A stretch of DNA of 14,450 nucleotides from Betaproteobacteria bacterium (GTDB lineage Bacteria > Pseudomonadota > Gammaproteobacteria > Burkholderiales > SG8-39), in NCBI GenBank assembly GCA_007280315.1, contig QYQC01000251.1, positions 1 to 14,450 on the forward strand, written 5' to 3'. Positions 7,654-14,450 of the stretch are shown here, in pieces. Within the stretch, counting starts at the first letter, position 1; the number at the start of each line of letters is the position of its first letter. Under the pieces are notes generated by a model that searched no databases, was not told where the DNA came from, and worked only from the letters and a program-made list of their open reading frames with translations. Made by a program: the position numbers and the translations under genes.

Positions 7654-8448
7654 CTAATCGCCCGTTGCCGCGCTGCGGGGCGTAGGATCAAATTCGCCGA
7701 ATTCGGCTGGAGTAAGTTCAAATTTCTCCAGATTGCCCTCATGCAGTCCGGCCAGTTCCTGTTCTACCGTTACGCTGAGCGCATCCACATGCTCGGGTTC
7801 GGCCAGCAGCGACAGGTAGATCTGCAGATTTCTGCGATCGCACCGCTTCCATTCGCGCACCACAACGCGCACCGCTTTCCTGATTGCGACGCCGTAGTCC
7901 GGAGTGGGAACCGGAACGTTTTCTGCTTCGGCTGGCGCGGGACCGTGGTTCCCGGCCGGGCTCACATCACTCTCTTCGGAATTCCGCTTGGGAGGGGCCG
8001 CATCAACTGACTCCGGTACGTCCGCTGCGAGTACTGGGGAGTCGCGGTCGTCAACAATAACTGCGCCTGGAACCTCCGAGGGCGACTCGACGCCAGCCTG
8101 TTGGTCTGACTGTTGGTCCGTAACCGGCGCCAGTAGGTAGGGTGCGCCGGGCAAGGACGGATTCAGTATTTCCGGCACAGATTGAGTAGCGGGGAGTGGC
8201 GTGTCAGGCGGCGCCTGAAGTTCACCAGGGCCCACACCGCCGAGCGGTCGATAACGCGACGCGCGTGCTTTCCCCAAACGTTCCACGCGCCCCTGCCGAA
8301 TCAGCGAGGTGAGGTGGCGAAACAGCGTTGACCGGTCAACTTCAAGTCCGGAGCGTTCCAGCAATTCATCCAACGTTAGTGCGCCTGATGCGGCGATCAG
8401 GTTGTTCTGGATTGCGGCTTGATAGTCAAACTTCCTCGTGCGACCCAT
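7654..8448 (-). CDS. Winged-helix DNA-binding protein with disordered linker and unknown C-terminal domain
   Basis: I do not recognise this 264-residue protein as a named family. Residues about 13-67 look like a winged helix-turn-helix: AIQNNLIAASGALTLDELLE, then DRSTLFRHLTSLIRQG as the likely recognition region, then a basic wing with GKARASRYR. Residues about 68-183 are rich in Pro, Ala, Glu, Ser and Asp and are probably disordered. Residues about 184-252 form a compact amphipathic domain containing AVRVVVREWKRCDRRNLQIY and AGLHEGNLEKFELTPAEF, perhaps for oligomerisation. No signal peptide or membrane segment is seen. The ATG at 8448 was chosen over a TTG at 8511 because a good promoter ends just upstream of it and would not include 8511; no strong Shine-Dalgarno is visible. 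Repeats on both sides suggest it binds its own flanks. The coding frame is supported by its domain-like sequence and GC-rich composition. Confidence 0.75.
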   Translation of the reverse strand: MGRTRKFDYQAAIQNNLIAASGALTLDELLERSGLEVDRSTLFRHLTSLIRQGRVERLGKARASRYRPLGGVGPGELQAPPDTPLPATQSVPEILNPSLPGAPYLLAPVTDQQSDQQAGVESPSEVPGAVIVDDRDSPVLAADVPESVDAAPPKRNSEESDVSPAGNHGPAPAEAENVPVPTPDYGVAIRKAVRVVVREWKRCDRRNLQIYLSLLAEPEHVDALSVTVEQELAGLHEGNLEKFELTPAEFGEFDPTPRSAATGD

Positions 8449-8483
8449 ATTTTCGCAATGGTTAATGTGTTGAAAACAAGGCA

Positions 8484-8511
8484 AGTATAGTACGTAATTA
8501 TAATTACGCAA
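8484..8511 (-). promoter_or_regulatory. Probable sigma70 promoter of the winged-helix gene
   Basis: On the minus strand TTGCGT (8511-8506), a 16-bp spacer and TATACT (8489-8484, 5 of 6 to TATAAT) precede the ATG at 8448, giving a leader of about 30 nt. The -35 box is embedded in the repeat copy at 8504-8516, so a protein bound there would block RNA polymerase. Confidence 0.5.
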
Positions 8512-8559
8512 TGATAAACAAAAAATAGTGCAACAACAAAATTTAATATTGCAATGATA
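8504..8559 (+). repeat. Iteron array B upstream of the winged-helix gene
   Basis: Copies in the same orientation as array A are 8504-8516 TTACGCAATGATA, 8526-8538 TAGTGCAACAACA (degenerate, 9 of 13) and 8547-8559 TATTGCAATGATA (perfect). Core starts are at 8509, 8531 and 8552, giving spacings of 22 and 21 bp, matching the phasing of array A. A further partial copy, CGCAATGG, lies at 8454-8461, just upstream of the start codon. Confidence 0.75.
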
Positions 8560-8648
8560 TATTTGGCTAAGTTACAGAAAATTAAAGAATTCCAAATCCG
8601 TCGATTAGCCTCACCGAATCACAAACGGACAATCAGGGATGGGGCGCG

Positions 8649-9614
8649 CTACAGCCAACCGGCCTTGCGCAGGCGGTAGAACAGGACGCAATCCAGAACC
8701 GCCATAATGCTAAGCGCGAGTGGGTAGCCGAACTCCCATGACAGTTCCGGCATATTTTTGAAATTCATGCCGTAGACACCGGCAATCATGGTTGGTACCG
8801 CCACTAGTGCAGCGTATGCGGCGATACGCCGAGTGGTCTCGTTTTCCTGCAGTGTGATCAAGGACAGGTTGACGGAGATCGCTGTCGTCACCATATCGCG
8901 CAGGCTGTCGATCGACTGATTGATGCGTATCAGGTGGTCGTAAACGTCGCGAAAATATTCCTGGGTTCCGGCGCAAACCTGCGGCACCCTTCCGCCGTGC
9001 AGTTTGCCGGAGGCGTCAAGCAACGGCCCGGCGGCGTGCTTGAGCGTCATCAGTTTCTGCTTTAATTCATACAGGGATTCGATGTTGGACCGGGCCGACT
9101 TTCCCGAGAAAATCCGCTCTTCCACCAGTTCCAGTTCGTCTTCGACTGCGTCCAGCACCGGAAAATAGCGGTCGACGATGGCGTCCATCAAGGCGTAAAA
9201 GACAAAGCCGGAGCCCTGGCGCAACAGGTGCGGTTCGCGCTCGCAGCGCGCGCGCACGTTGGCGAACCCGTGCTCGGTATGGCTGCGCACCGACAGCAGA
9301 TAGTTCGGGCCGACAAAAACGTCGACCTCGCCGATGTTGATCTCCCCGTTGATCGCTTCGACGGTATGCAGCACCGCGAACAGCGAGTCGCCGTATTCCT
9401 CGATTTTGGGGCGCTGGTGGCCGTGGCGCGCATCCTCGACCGCCAGTTCGTGCAGGCCGAACTCCTGCTGCATTTCGGACAGTTCCGCCGGTTCCGGATT
9501 GTAAAGCGCGACCCACACCAGGCATTCCGGACGGCGCACATAGTCGCTGATGTCCTTGTTCTCGATGTCGGCGAGTTTCCTGCCGTCCTGATAGGCAACG
9601 CAGCTGACCAGCAT
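8649..9614 (-). CDS. corA: CorA-type magnesium/cobalt (divalent cation) channel
   Basis: This 321-residue membrane protein transports Mg2+ (and Co2+) into the cytoplasm as a pentamer. An N-terminal soluble domain precedes a long helical region (VLDAVEDELELVEERIFSG onward). Two C-terminal membrane helices follow. The first ends in the family signature YGMNF, with GMN at residues 282-284, and the second reads YPLALSIMAVLDCVLFY. A basic tail KAGWL closes the protein, as is usual. The start at 9614 (MLVSCVAYQDG) has GGAG (plus-strand 9621-9624) 6 nt upstream. The frame stays open for about 700 bp further, but that extension is antisense to the aminotransferase and lacks CorA character. The gene is divergent from the aminotransferase operon and is followed by 200 bp of AT-rich DNA before the winged-helix gene. 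Confidence 0.95.
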   Translation of the reverse strand: MLVSCVAYQDGRKLADIENKDISDYVRRPECLVWVALYNPEPAELSEMQQEFGLHELAVEDARHGHQRPKIEEYGDSLFAVLHTVEAINGEINIGEVDVFVGPNYLLSVRSHTEHGFANVRARCEREPHLLRQGSGFVFYALMDAIVDRYFPVLDAVEDELELVEERIFSGKSARSNIESLYELKQKLMTLKHAAGPLLDASGKLHGGRVPQVCAGTQEYFRDVYDHLIRINQSIDSLRDMVTTAISVNLSLITLQENETTRRIAAYAALVAVPTMIAGVYGMNFKNMPELSWEFGYPLALSIMAVLDCVLFYRLRKAGWL

Positions 9615-9672
9615 GACTTTCTCCGCTAATTTTGTGCGAATGATAACAGCAGCGGGTGGGGAGGAAGCTACA

Positions 9673-9687
9673 TGCGATAAAATCGCA
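9673..9687. promoter_or_regulatory. Inverted repeat overlapping a possible -10 box in the divergent intergenic region
   Basis: TGCGAT-AAA-ATCGCA is a perfect inverted repeat with 6-bp arms. It contains TAAAAT, a 5-of-6 match to a sigma70 -10, 30 bp before the aminotransferase ATG. No convincing -35 was found, so this is either a weak promoter or an operator-sized palindrome. Confidence 0.3.
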
Positions 9688-9713
9688 ATCCAGTCATCCC
9701 GTGAACGCGAAAC

Positions 9714-10916
9714 ATGCCGACAACCAGCCGCCGTACTGCCGAGCTTGGCACCGAGAACGCCTTTGTCGTGCTGGCGGAGGTAAACGAACTCATACGCCAG
9801 GGCAAAAGCATTATTTCCTTTTGTATCGGGCAGCCCGATTTTCATACGCCGGTCAACATTCAGGATGCCGCGATAAAGGCAATCCGCGAGGGACGGCATG
9901 GCTACACACCCTCGGCTGGGATCCCGGAGTTGCGCGCTGCGGCCGCAGCGGACCTGGGGCGCCTGCGCGGTCTTGAGGTCGATCCTGTGCACGTGGTAAT
10001 CGGCGCGGGGGCGAAGCCCTTCATCGCTTACACCATTCTGTGTACTACCGATTATGGCGTCGGCGACGAGGTCATCTACCCCAATCCGGGCTTTCCCATC
10101 TACGAGTCGCAGATCCTCGCCTGTGGCGCGGTGCCGGTGCCCCTGTATCTGCGCGAGGCGCGCGACTTCGCATTCGATCCTGCCGAACTCGAGTCGAGGA
10201 TCACGCCCAGGACCAGGCTTCTGATCCTCAATTCTCCGCACAATCCGACCGGCGGAATCCTGACGCGGAAAGACCTGACGGACATTGCCGCGGTGCTGCG
10301 CCGCCATCCGCAGGTCTGGGTTTTTGCCGATGAAATTTACTCACGCCTGCTGTACGAGGGTGAATTCACTTCAATCGCGTCGTTGCCGGAGATGTACGAG
10401 CGCACCATCATTTCGGACGGCGCGTCCAAGACCTGGGCCATGACCGGCTGGCGCATCGGCTATGCCTCGAATCCCATCCTGGCGCCGCAGTTCGTGCGCT
10501 GGGTCACCAACACCGACTCCTGTGCCTCGCATATCAGCCAGTGGGCGGCGGTGGAGGCGCTCACCGGGCCGCAGGACGAGCCGCGAAACATGCGTGCGAG
10601 CTTTCTCTCCCGGCGCGACCTGATCGTCGGTCTGCTGAACCGGGTGCCGGGCGTGAGCTGCAAACTTCCCGGCGGCGCGTTCTACGCCTGGCCCAACGTC
10701 ACCGAGGCCTGCCGCATGGTGGGCGCCAGGGATTCGGAGGAGTTGAGGAAGCGGCTGCTGAACGAAGCCGGAGTGGCGGTGCTGGCCGACATACATTTTG
10801 GTGCGCGCGTGCCCGACGAGGGCCAGCATATCCGCTTTTCCTACGCGGCGTCCAACCAGGCGATAGAGGAAGGCGTTGCGCGCATGGCCGCCTTCATTCG
10901 CGGCAACAGCCGCTGA
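9714..10916 (+). CDS. Class I/II PLP-dependent aminotransferase
   Basis: This 400-residue cytosolic fold-type I aminotransferase is of the aspartate/alanine/aromatic type. Visible PLP-site residues are N177 in NSPHNPTGG, D206 and Y209 in ADEIYSRLLYEG, the Schiff-base lysine K239 in DGASKTWAMTGWR, and the substrate-carboxylate arginine R374 in HIRFSYA. The N-terminus TAELGTENAFVVLAEVN and the loop IGQPDFHTP are also typical. The sequence does not decide the amino donor. The ATG at 9714 is the only plausible start near the conserved N-terminus; its Shine-Dalgarno is weak. The stop is 2 nt before the GTG of the Nudix gene, so it heads a four-gene operon ending in mnmA. A housekeeping amino-acid role is the simplest reading. 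Confidence 0.9.
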   Translation: MPTTSRRTAELGTENAFVVLAEVNELIRQGKSIISFCIGQPDFHTPVNIQDAAIKAIREGRHGYTPSAGIPELRAAAAADLGRLRGLEVDPVHVVIGAGAKPFIAYTILCTTDYGVGDEVIYPNPGFPIYESQILACGAVPVPLYLREARDFAFDPAELESRITPRTRLLILNSPHNPTGGILTRKDLTDIAAVLRRHPQVWVFADEIYSRLLYEGEFTSIASLPEMYERTIISDGASKTWAMTGWRIGYASNPILAPQFVRWVTNTDSCASHISQWAAVEALTGPQDEPRNMRASFLSRRDLIVGLLNRVPGVSCKLPGGAFYAWPNVTEACRMVGARDSEELRKRLLNEAGVAVLADIHFGARVPDEGQHIRFSYAASNQAIEEGVARMAAFIRGNSR

Positions 10917-10918
10917 CC

Positions 10919-11377
10919 GTGGATTCGCGCCCGCGCATCACCGTCGCTGCAGTAATAGAGCGCGGCGGACAGTTTCTCATGGTCGAGGAAGAGGATGATG
11001 GGCGAATTCTTTTCAACCAGCCGGCCGGGCATCTGGAGCAAAACGAGTCGCTGGTGCAGGGCTGCAGGCGCGAAGTACTGGAGGAATCTGCGTGGCATTT
11101 TCAGCCGCGCGAACTGGTCGGGATCTATCGCTGGCGCAAGCCTGATTCTTCATCCGCTGTCAGTGTGACCTATCTGCGCTTTGCGTTTTGCGGGGATCTG
11201 GGCGGGCACGCGACTGATCGCGCGCTCGATGTCGGGATCGTGCGCGCGGTGTGGCTCGATATCGGGGAGATTCGCGCTTCGCGCGAGCGCCATCGCAGCC
11301 CGCTGGTGCTGCGCTGCGTGGAGGATTATCTCGCCGGCAGACGCCATCCACTGGATATTCTGATCGAGCATGCCTAG
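10919..11377 (+). CDS. nudJ: Nudix hydrolase, NudJ-like phosphatase
   Basis: This 152-residue Nudix protein shows the Nudix box at GHLEQNESLVQGCRREVLEE, with the G-x5-E-x7-REUxEE pattern intact. The late glycine of the consensus (EExGU) is alanine here (EESAW). The N-terminus RITVAAVIERGGQFLMVEEE and the NQPAGHLE core closely resemble E. coli NudJ, which acts on thiamine precursor and nucleoside pyrophosphates. E. coli nudJ is also a neighbour of mnmA, so synteny supports the call. The GTG start at 10919 lies 2 nt after the aminotransferase stop, implying translational coupling; the conserved domain begins about 6 residues later. The 3' end overlaps the next gene by 8 bp. Substrate is not provable from sequence. 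Confidence 0.85.
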   Translation: MDSRPRITVAAVIERGGQFLMVEEEDDGRILFNQPAGHLEQNESLVQGCRREVLEESAWHFQPRELVGIYRWRKPDSSSAVSVTYLRFAFCGDLGGHATDRALDVGIVRAVWLDIGEIRASRERHRSPLVLRCVEDYLAGRRHPLDILIEHA

Positions 11378-11933
11378 CCCGAAGGCAGTCCTGTTTGCGC
11401 TGTTGTGCGTGCCCGCTGCGGCGAGTTCGGGCGCGCACGCCGAGCAAGTGACGATTTGCTACAACTACGGCTGCTACGCCAGGGCGCCGGTGGACTTCAG
11501 CGAAGCGCAGCTTGAGCGCCTGCAGCAGCAACTCGCAGCGGCGGAAGACGCGGCTGCCGAGCGCCAGGCGGTTGCACTCGTTATCGGCCGAATGTATGCG
11601 GTTGCGGGCGAGCAGACGCCGGTGTGGCGTGACAAGGGCGGCAACTACGCCGACGGCGACGACAACGGGAGAATGGACTGCATCGACCATTCATCCAATA
11701 CCAGCACATTCCTCAGGCTGATACAGGCGCGCGGATGGCTGAAATTCCATGAGGTACTTGAACCATTGATGCGCCGGCGCTTCTTCTTTGCCGAGCACTG
11801 GGCGGCGAGCCTGCGCGAACGGGAAACGCAAAGGGTATTTATCGTTGACAGCTGGTTTTTCGACAACGGTCAGCCGGCGGCGGTGTTGGCGCTGGAGGAT
11901 TGGCTCGCCGGAAAGACGCCCAATGTCCAATAA
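11370..11933 (+). CDS. Exported hypothetical protein with dockerin/EF-hand-like loop
   Basis: This 187-residue protein is of unknown function. It has an N-terminal signal peptide with likely cleavage after AHA (residue 24), so it should be periplasmic or secreted. Residues 95-106, DGDDNGRMDCID, fit the calcium-loop pattern DxDxNGxxDxxD. Immediately after comes HSSNTSTFL; H127, H143 and D160 (FIVDSWFFDNG) lie downstream, so a Cys104-His-Asp cysteine-hydrolase (transglutaminase-like) arrangement is conceivable. That is speculation. It overlaps nudJ by 8 bp and mnmA by 11 bp, which argues that it is a real, co-translated gene. Why an exported protein sits between a Nudix hydrolase and a tRNA thiolase is not obvious; co-expression only is possible. 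Confidence 0.8.
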   Translation: MPSPKAVLFALLCVPAAASSGAHAEQVTICYNYGCYARAPVDFSEAQLERLQQQLAAAEDAAAERQAVALVIGRMYAVAGEQTPVWRDKGGNYADGDDNGRMDCIDHSSNTSTFLRLIQARGWLKFHEVLEPLMRRRFFFAEHWAASLRERETQRVFIVDSWFFDNGQPAAVLALEDWLAGKTPNVQ

Positions 11934-13020
11934 GATCGTCGTTGGCCTGTCCGGTGGCGTCGACTCGGCGGTGGCGGCACTGCTGTTGAAGCGCGCTGGC
12001 TACGAGGTCGTCGGATTGTTCATGAAAAACTGGGAGGACGACGACGACGATGCCTATTGCTCGACGCGCCAGGACCTGATCGACTGCGCCGCAGTTGCCG
12101 ATGTGATCGGTATCGAACTCGAAGCGGTCAATTTCGCCGCCGAGTACAAGGAGCGCGTTTTCAGCGCCTTTCTAGCCGAGTATCAGGCCGGGCGCACGCC
12201 CAACCCGGATGTACTGTGCAACGCCGAAATCAAGTTCAAGGCGTTTCTGGATCACGCCCTCGCACTCGGCGCGGCGCGCATCGCCACCGGGCACTACGCG
12301 GGGGTGCGCGAGGTACGCGAAGGGCCGGATGCCGGGCGTTTCGAACTGCTCAAGGCGGCAGACAAGGGCAAGGACCAAAGTTATTTCCTGCATCGACTAA
12401 GCCAGTCGCAACTCAGCCGCGCAATGTTTCCCCTGGCGCAGATGCAGAAGACGGAGGTGCGCGGAATCGCCCGGGAAGCAGGCCTGCCGGTGCACGCCAA
12501 GAAAGACTCCACTGGCATCTGCTTCATCGGCGAGCGCCCGTTCCGCGAATTTCTGAATCGCTATCTGCCGCACACACCTGGCCCAATCCGCACACCCGAG
12601 GGAAGGCTGATCGGCGAGCACGTGGGACTTGCGTTCTATACCATCGGGCAGAGGAAAGGAATCGGCATTGGCGGAGTCAAGGGCGGAGGTGCAGAGGGCG
12701 AGGCCTGGTATGTGGCGGGCAAGGACATGGCAAAGAACGAGCTCGTCGTGGTATCCGGGCACGACCACCCGTTGTTGCAGAGCATGAGCCTGCGCGTCGC
12801 GGACTTGTCCTGGGTGAGCGGCAGTGCGCCAGACACGGCTTGCGCCCTTGCGGCGAAGACGCGTTATCGACAGTCCGACTCACCCTGCCGTATTGTTCGA
12901 ATGGAGGGCGACTTGCTCGAACTCGGTTTCGAACAACCGCAATGGGCGGTCACGCCGGGGCAATCGGCGGTGCTGTACCAGGGACAGGTATGTTTGGGAG
13001 GCGGCGTCATTCAGGCTTGA
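11923..13020 (+). CDS. mnmA: tRNA-specific 2-thiouridylase MnmA
   Basis: This 365-residue cytosolic enzyme introduces sulfur at position 2 of the wobble uridine in tRNA-Lys, -Glu and -Gln, using ATP and sulfur from a relay system. The PP-loop GLSGGVDSAVAA lies at residues 8-19. The catalytic cysteines are C99 (PDVLCNAEIKF) and C200 (STGICFIGERPF). GHYAGVRE, KDQSYFL and FYTIGQRKGIGIGG are further family motifs. Length and ends match the family. The ATG at 11923 overlaps the end of the preceding gene by 11 bp, with GGAAAG 7 nt upstream, so translation is probably coupled. Nothing unusual was seen in the active site. Confidence 0.97.
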   Translation: MSNKIVVGLSGGVDSAVAALLLKRAGYEVVGLFMKNWEDDDDDAYCSTRQDLIDCAAVADVIGIELEAVNFAAEYKERVFSAFLAEYQAGRTPNPDVLCNAEIKFKAFLDHALALGAARIATGHYAGVREVREGPDAGRFELLKAADKGKDQSYFLHRLSQSQLSRAMFPLAQMQKTEVRGIAREAGLPVHAKKDSTGICFIGERPFREFLNRYLPHTPGPIRTPEGRLIGEHVGLAFYTIGQRKGIGIGGVKGGGAEGEAWYVAGKDMAKNELVVVSGHDHPLLQSMSLRVADLSWVSGSAPDTACALAAKTRYRQSDSPCRIVRMEGDLLELGFEQPQWAVTPGQSAVLYQGQVCLGGGVIQA

Positions 13021-13055
13021 GTGCTTCGCCTTGGCTTCGGCACTGCTACCAGCCA

Positions 13056-13089
13056 AATGAAATAGGCCCTCTTGGGGCCCTATTTCATT
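13056..13089. terminator. Bidirectional terminator hairpin between mnmA and the YceI genes
   Basis: AATGAAATAGGCCC pairs with GGGCCCTATTTCATT with one bulged base and a short loop around CTCTTG. The arms are A/T-rich outside and G/C-rich inside, so both orientations give a GC stem followed by a partly U-rich arm. The location between convergent genes fits shared termination. Confidence 0.65.
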
Positions 13090-13110
13090 ACTACCGGTTG
13101 CCGCTTGGGC

Positions 13111-13698
13111 TTAGGTTTTGTAAGCTTCGATCTGGATCCACAGCTTGATTTCGTCGCCGACCGCAGGCAGCGCGAATTTCATGCCGAAGTCCGAGCGCTT
13201 GAACGAGCCGCTAGCGTTTCCGCCGCACATCTCCTTCTTGTTAAAAGGATGCGGCTGGCATTTCCAGTTCTCGACGCGCAGAACCATGGGTTTGGTCACG
13301 CCGAGCAGGGTGAGGTTGCCCTCGATACTGCCCGGGTAGTCGCCGTTGAAAATTACGTTGGTCGATTTGTAGACCATGGTCGGATATTCCGCGACGTTGA
13401 AAAAATCCGGCGTGCGCAGGTGCTCGTCGAGCGAACGCGCCCGTGATCCTTTGTCGCTGTCGCCGCTGCTCACCGATGCAGTCTGGACCGTGATCTCGAC
13501 CGAGGCGGTCTTGGCTACGCGATCGAGCGTGAATTTTCCGGCAGTCTTTTCGAAGCGGCCACGCCAATTGGATACGCCGAAATGGTTCACTTCCCAGTGC
13601 GGGTAGGAGTGTATCGGATCGATCGCGTAGGTTTCGGGCGCAGCGAGCGCGCCCAGCGGTAGCGTCACTGCTAGCAATGCGATGGCAGGTCTAAACAT
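13111..13698 (-). CDS. YceI-family periplasmic protein (copy A)
   Basis: This 195-residue protein has a signal peptide (cleavage near LAA-PETY), followed by the lipocalin-like YceI beta-barrel, a fold that in this family binds polyisoprenoids. Family motifs are YAIDPIHSYPHWEVNHFG, TASVEITVQTASV, the FFNVAEYP segment, GNLTLLGVTKP, and FKRSDFGMKF near the C-terminus. Two cysteines (WKC...KKEMCGG) may form a disulfide. GGAGA (plus-strand 13706-13710) stands 7 nt before the ATG. It is a close paralogue of the YceI gene 114 bp upstream, transcribed in the same direction. The precise ligand is unknown. Confidence 0.93.
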   Translation of the reverse strand: MFRPAIALLAVTLPLGALAAPETYAIDPIHSYPHWEVNHFGVSNWRGRFEKTAGKFTLDRVAKTASVEITVQTASVSSGDSDKGSRARSLDEHLRTPDFFNVAEYPTMVYKSTNVIFNGDYPGSIEGNLTLLGVTKPMVLRVENWKCQPHPFNKKEMCGGNASGSFKRSDFGMKFALPAVGDEIKLWIQIEAYKT

Positions 13699-13812
13699 TA
13701 CTTTGTCTCCTCGAGATCATGTTAACGGACGGGTGAATCAATTGAACCAGCAGTCTGTCCGCTGACTTCCAGCCAAGTACAACCACAATTGTGTCACGGT
13801 CGCGCCCGGCGA

Positions 13813-14403
13813 TTACTCCCGGTACGCTTCGAAGCCTATCATCAGCCTCACGTCGTCGCTCACCGCCAACGGCAGGCCGAATTTCATGCCGAAGTCGGAG
13901 CGCTTGAGCATGCCGCTGGCATTGCCGCCGCACATCTCCTTCTTGTTAAACGGGTGCGGACCGCACTTCCAGCGTTCCACCTGCAGCACCATTGGCCTGG
14001 TGACGCCGAGCAGCGTCAGATTGCCTTCGATGGTCGCGGGATGGTCGCCGCTGAACTTCACGTTTGTAGATTTGAAAGTCATGCGCGGATATTCGGCGAC
14101 GTTGAAAAAATCCGGCGAGCGCAGATGATCGTCGCGCGAACGCTGGCGGCTGCCTTTTTCATTGTCGGCGGCGTTGATCGAAGCGGTTTCCACGGTCATC
14201 TCGACGCTTGCGGTCCTGGCTGTCCTGTCGATGATGAATTTACCGCTTGTTCTGTCGAAGCGCCCGTGAAGCGTGGAAAAACCCAGGTGGTCGACAGTGA
14301 AATTGGGATACGTGTGGTATGGGTCGAGTATGTAGGTTTCCGGCGCGGCCGTGGCGGCAAGTGGCAGGGCGGAGATTAGCAAGGCAATGGCGAGTCTGGT
14401 CAT
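13813..14403 (-). CDS. YceI-family periplasmic protein (copy B)
   Basis: This 196-residue exported protein has a signal peptide ending near TAA-PETY and the same YceI barrel motifs as copy A: YILDPYHTYPNFTVDHLG, FFNVAEYP, GNLTLLGVTRP, HPFNKKEMCGGNASG and KRSDFGMKF. By eye about 60% of residues are identical to copy A, with one extra residue near the C-terminus and no other obvious gap. GAGGAAG (plus-strand 14411-14417) lies 7 nt before the ATG. It is probably the first gene of a two-gene unit with copy A. The two copies differ most in the signal peptide and in the TLHGRF/NWRGRF and C-terminal strands, which could shift ligand choice. Confidence 0.93.
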   Translation of the reverse strand: MTRLAIALLISALPLAATAAPETYILDPYHTYPNFTVDHLGFSTLHGRFDRTSGKFIIDRTARTASVEMTVETASINAADNEKGSRQRSRDDHLRSPDFFNVAEYPRMTFKSTNVKFSGDHPATIEGNLTLLGVTRPMVLQVERWKCGPHPFNKKEMCGGNASGMLKRSDFGMKFGLPLAVSDDVRLMIGFEAYRE

Positions 14404-14450
14404 TCTGTGTCTTCCTCGTGATCAAGTTAAGGAACGCATGGTGCTGCTAC

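Noticed and set aside
7627..8010. Plus-strand 127-codon frame inside the winged-helix gene
   Set aside because: No RBS or domain signal. The opposite frame has a coherent winged-helix, promoter and repeats.
9615..10307. N-terminal extension of the corA frame
   Set aside because: It is antisense to the aminotransferase, lacks CorA similarity, and a good RBS and start exist at 9614.
13784..13793. Palindrome CACAATTGTG between the YceI genes
   Set aside because: A single 10-bp palindrome without a promoter context or second copy is within chance expectation.

Overview
The window looks like a GC-rich proteobacterial chromosome, most likely a betaproteobacterium. This is inferred from the Bug-type (tripartite tricarboxylate) binding protein, the nudJ-like/mnmA neighbourhood and the tandem YceI proteins. 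No rRNA, tRNA, CRISPR array, transposase or integrase was recognised.

Region 1 (2-7328, plus strand) is a catabolic operon of six genes: an M24 pita-bread-fold protein cut by the window start, a 3-hydroxyisobutyrate-dehydrogenase-like oxidoreductase, a Bug solute receptor, a CoA-acylating (methyl)malonate-semialdehyde dehydrogenase, a beta-alanine:pyruvate transaminase, and a beta-ureidopropionase/N-carbamoyl-amino-acid hydrolase. The last three form a direct chain: N-carbamoyl-beta-alanine to beta-alanine to malonate semialdehyde to acetyl-CoA, the lower part of reductive pyrimidine breakdown. A hairpin with a T run (7372-7412) probably ends the operon.

Region 2 (about 7413-8648) is the accessory-looking and most interesting part. 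A gene on the minus strand encodes an unrecognised winged-helix protein with a long Pro/Ala/Glu-rich linker and a conserved-looking C-terminal domain. AT-rich DNA on both sides carries direct repeats of the 13-mer TATTGCAATGATA. Three copies spaced exactly 21 bp lie downstream of the gene. Three more (one perfect, one good, one degenerate) spaced 21-22 bp lie upstream and overlap the gene's likely -35 box. This resembles an autoregulated iteron or centromere-like system.

Region 3 (8649-9614, minus) is corA, divergent from Region 4 (9714-13020, plus), a tightly packed operon: class I aminotransferase, NudJ-like Nudix hydrolase, a small exported protein with a dockerin/EF-hand-like loop, and mnmA (tRNA 2-thiouridylase). 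The last junctions overlap by 8 and 11 bp. A hairpin at 13056-13089 separates mnmA from Region 5 (13111-14403, minus), two tandem paralogous periplasmic YceI-family proteins.
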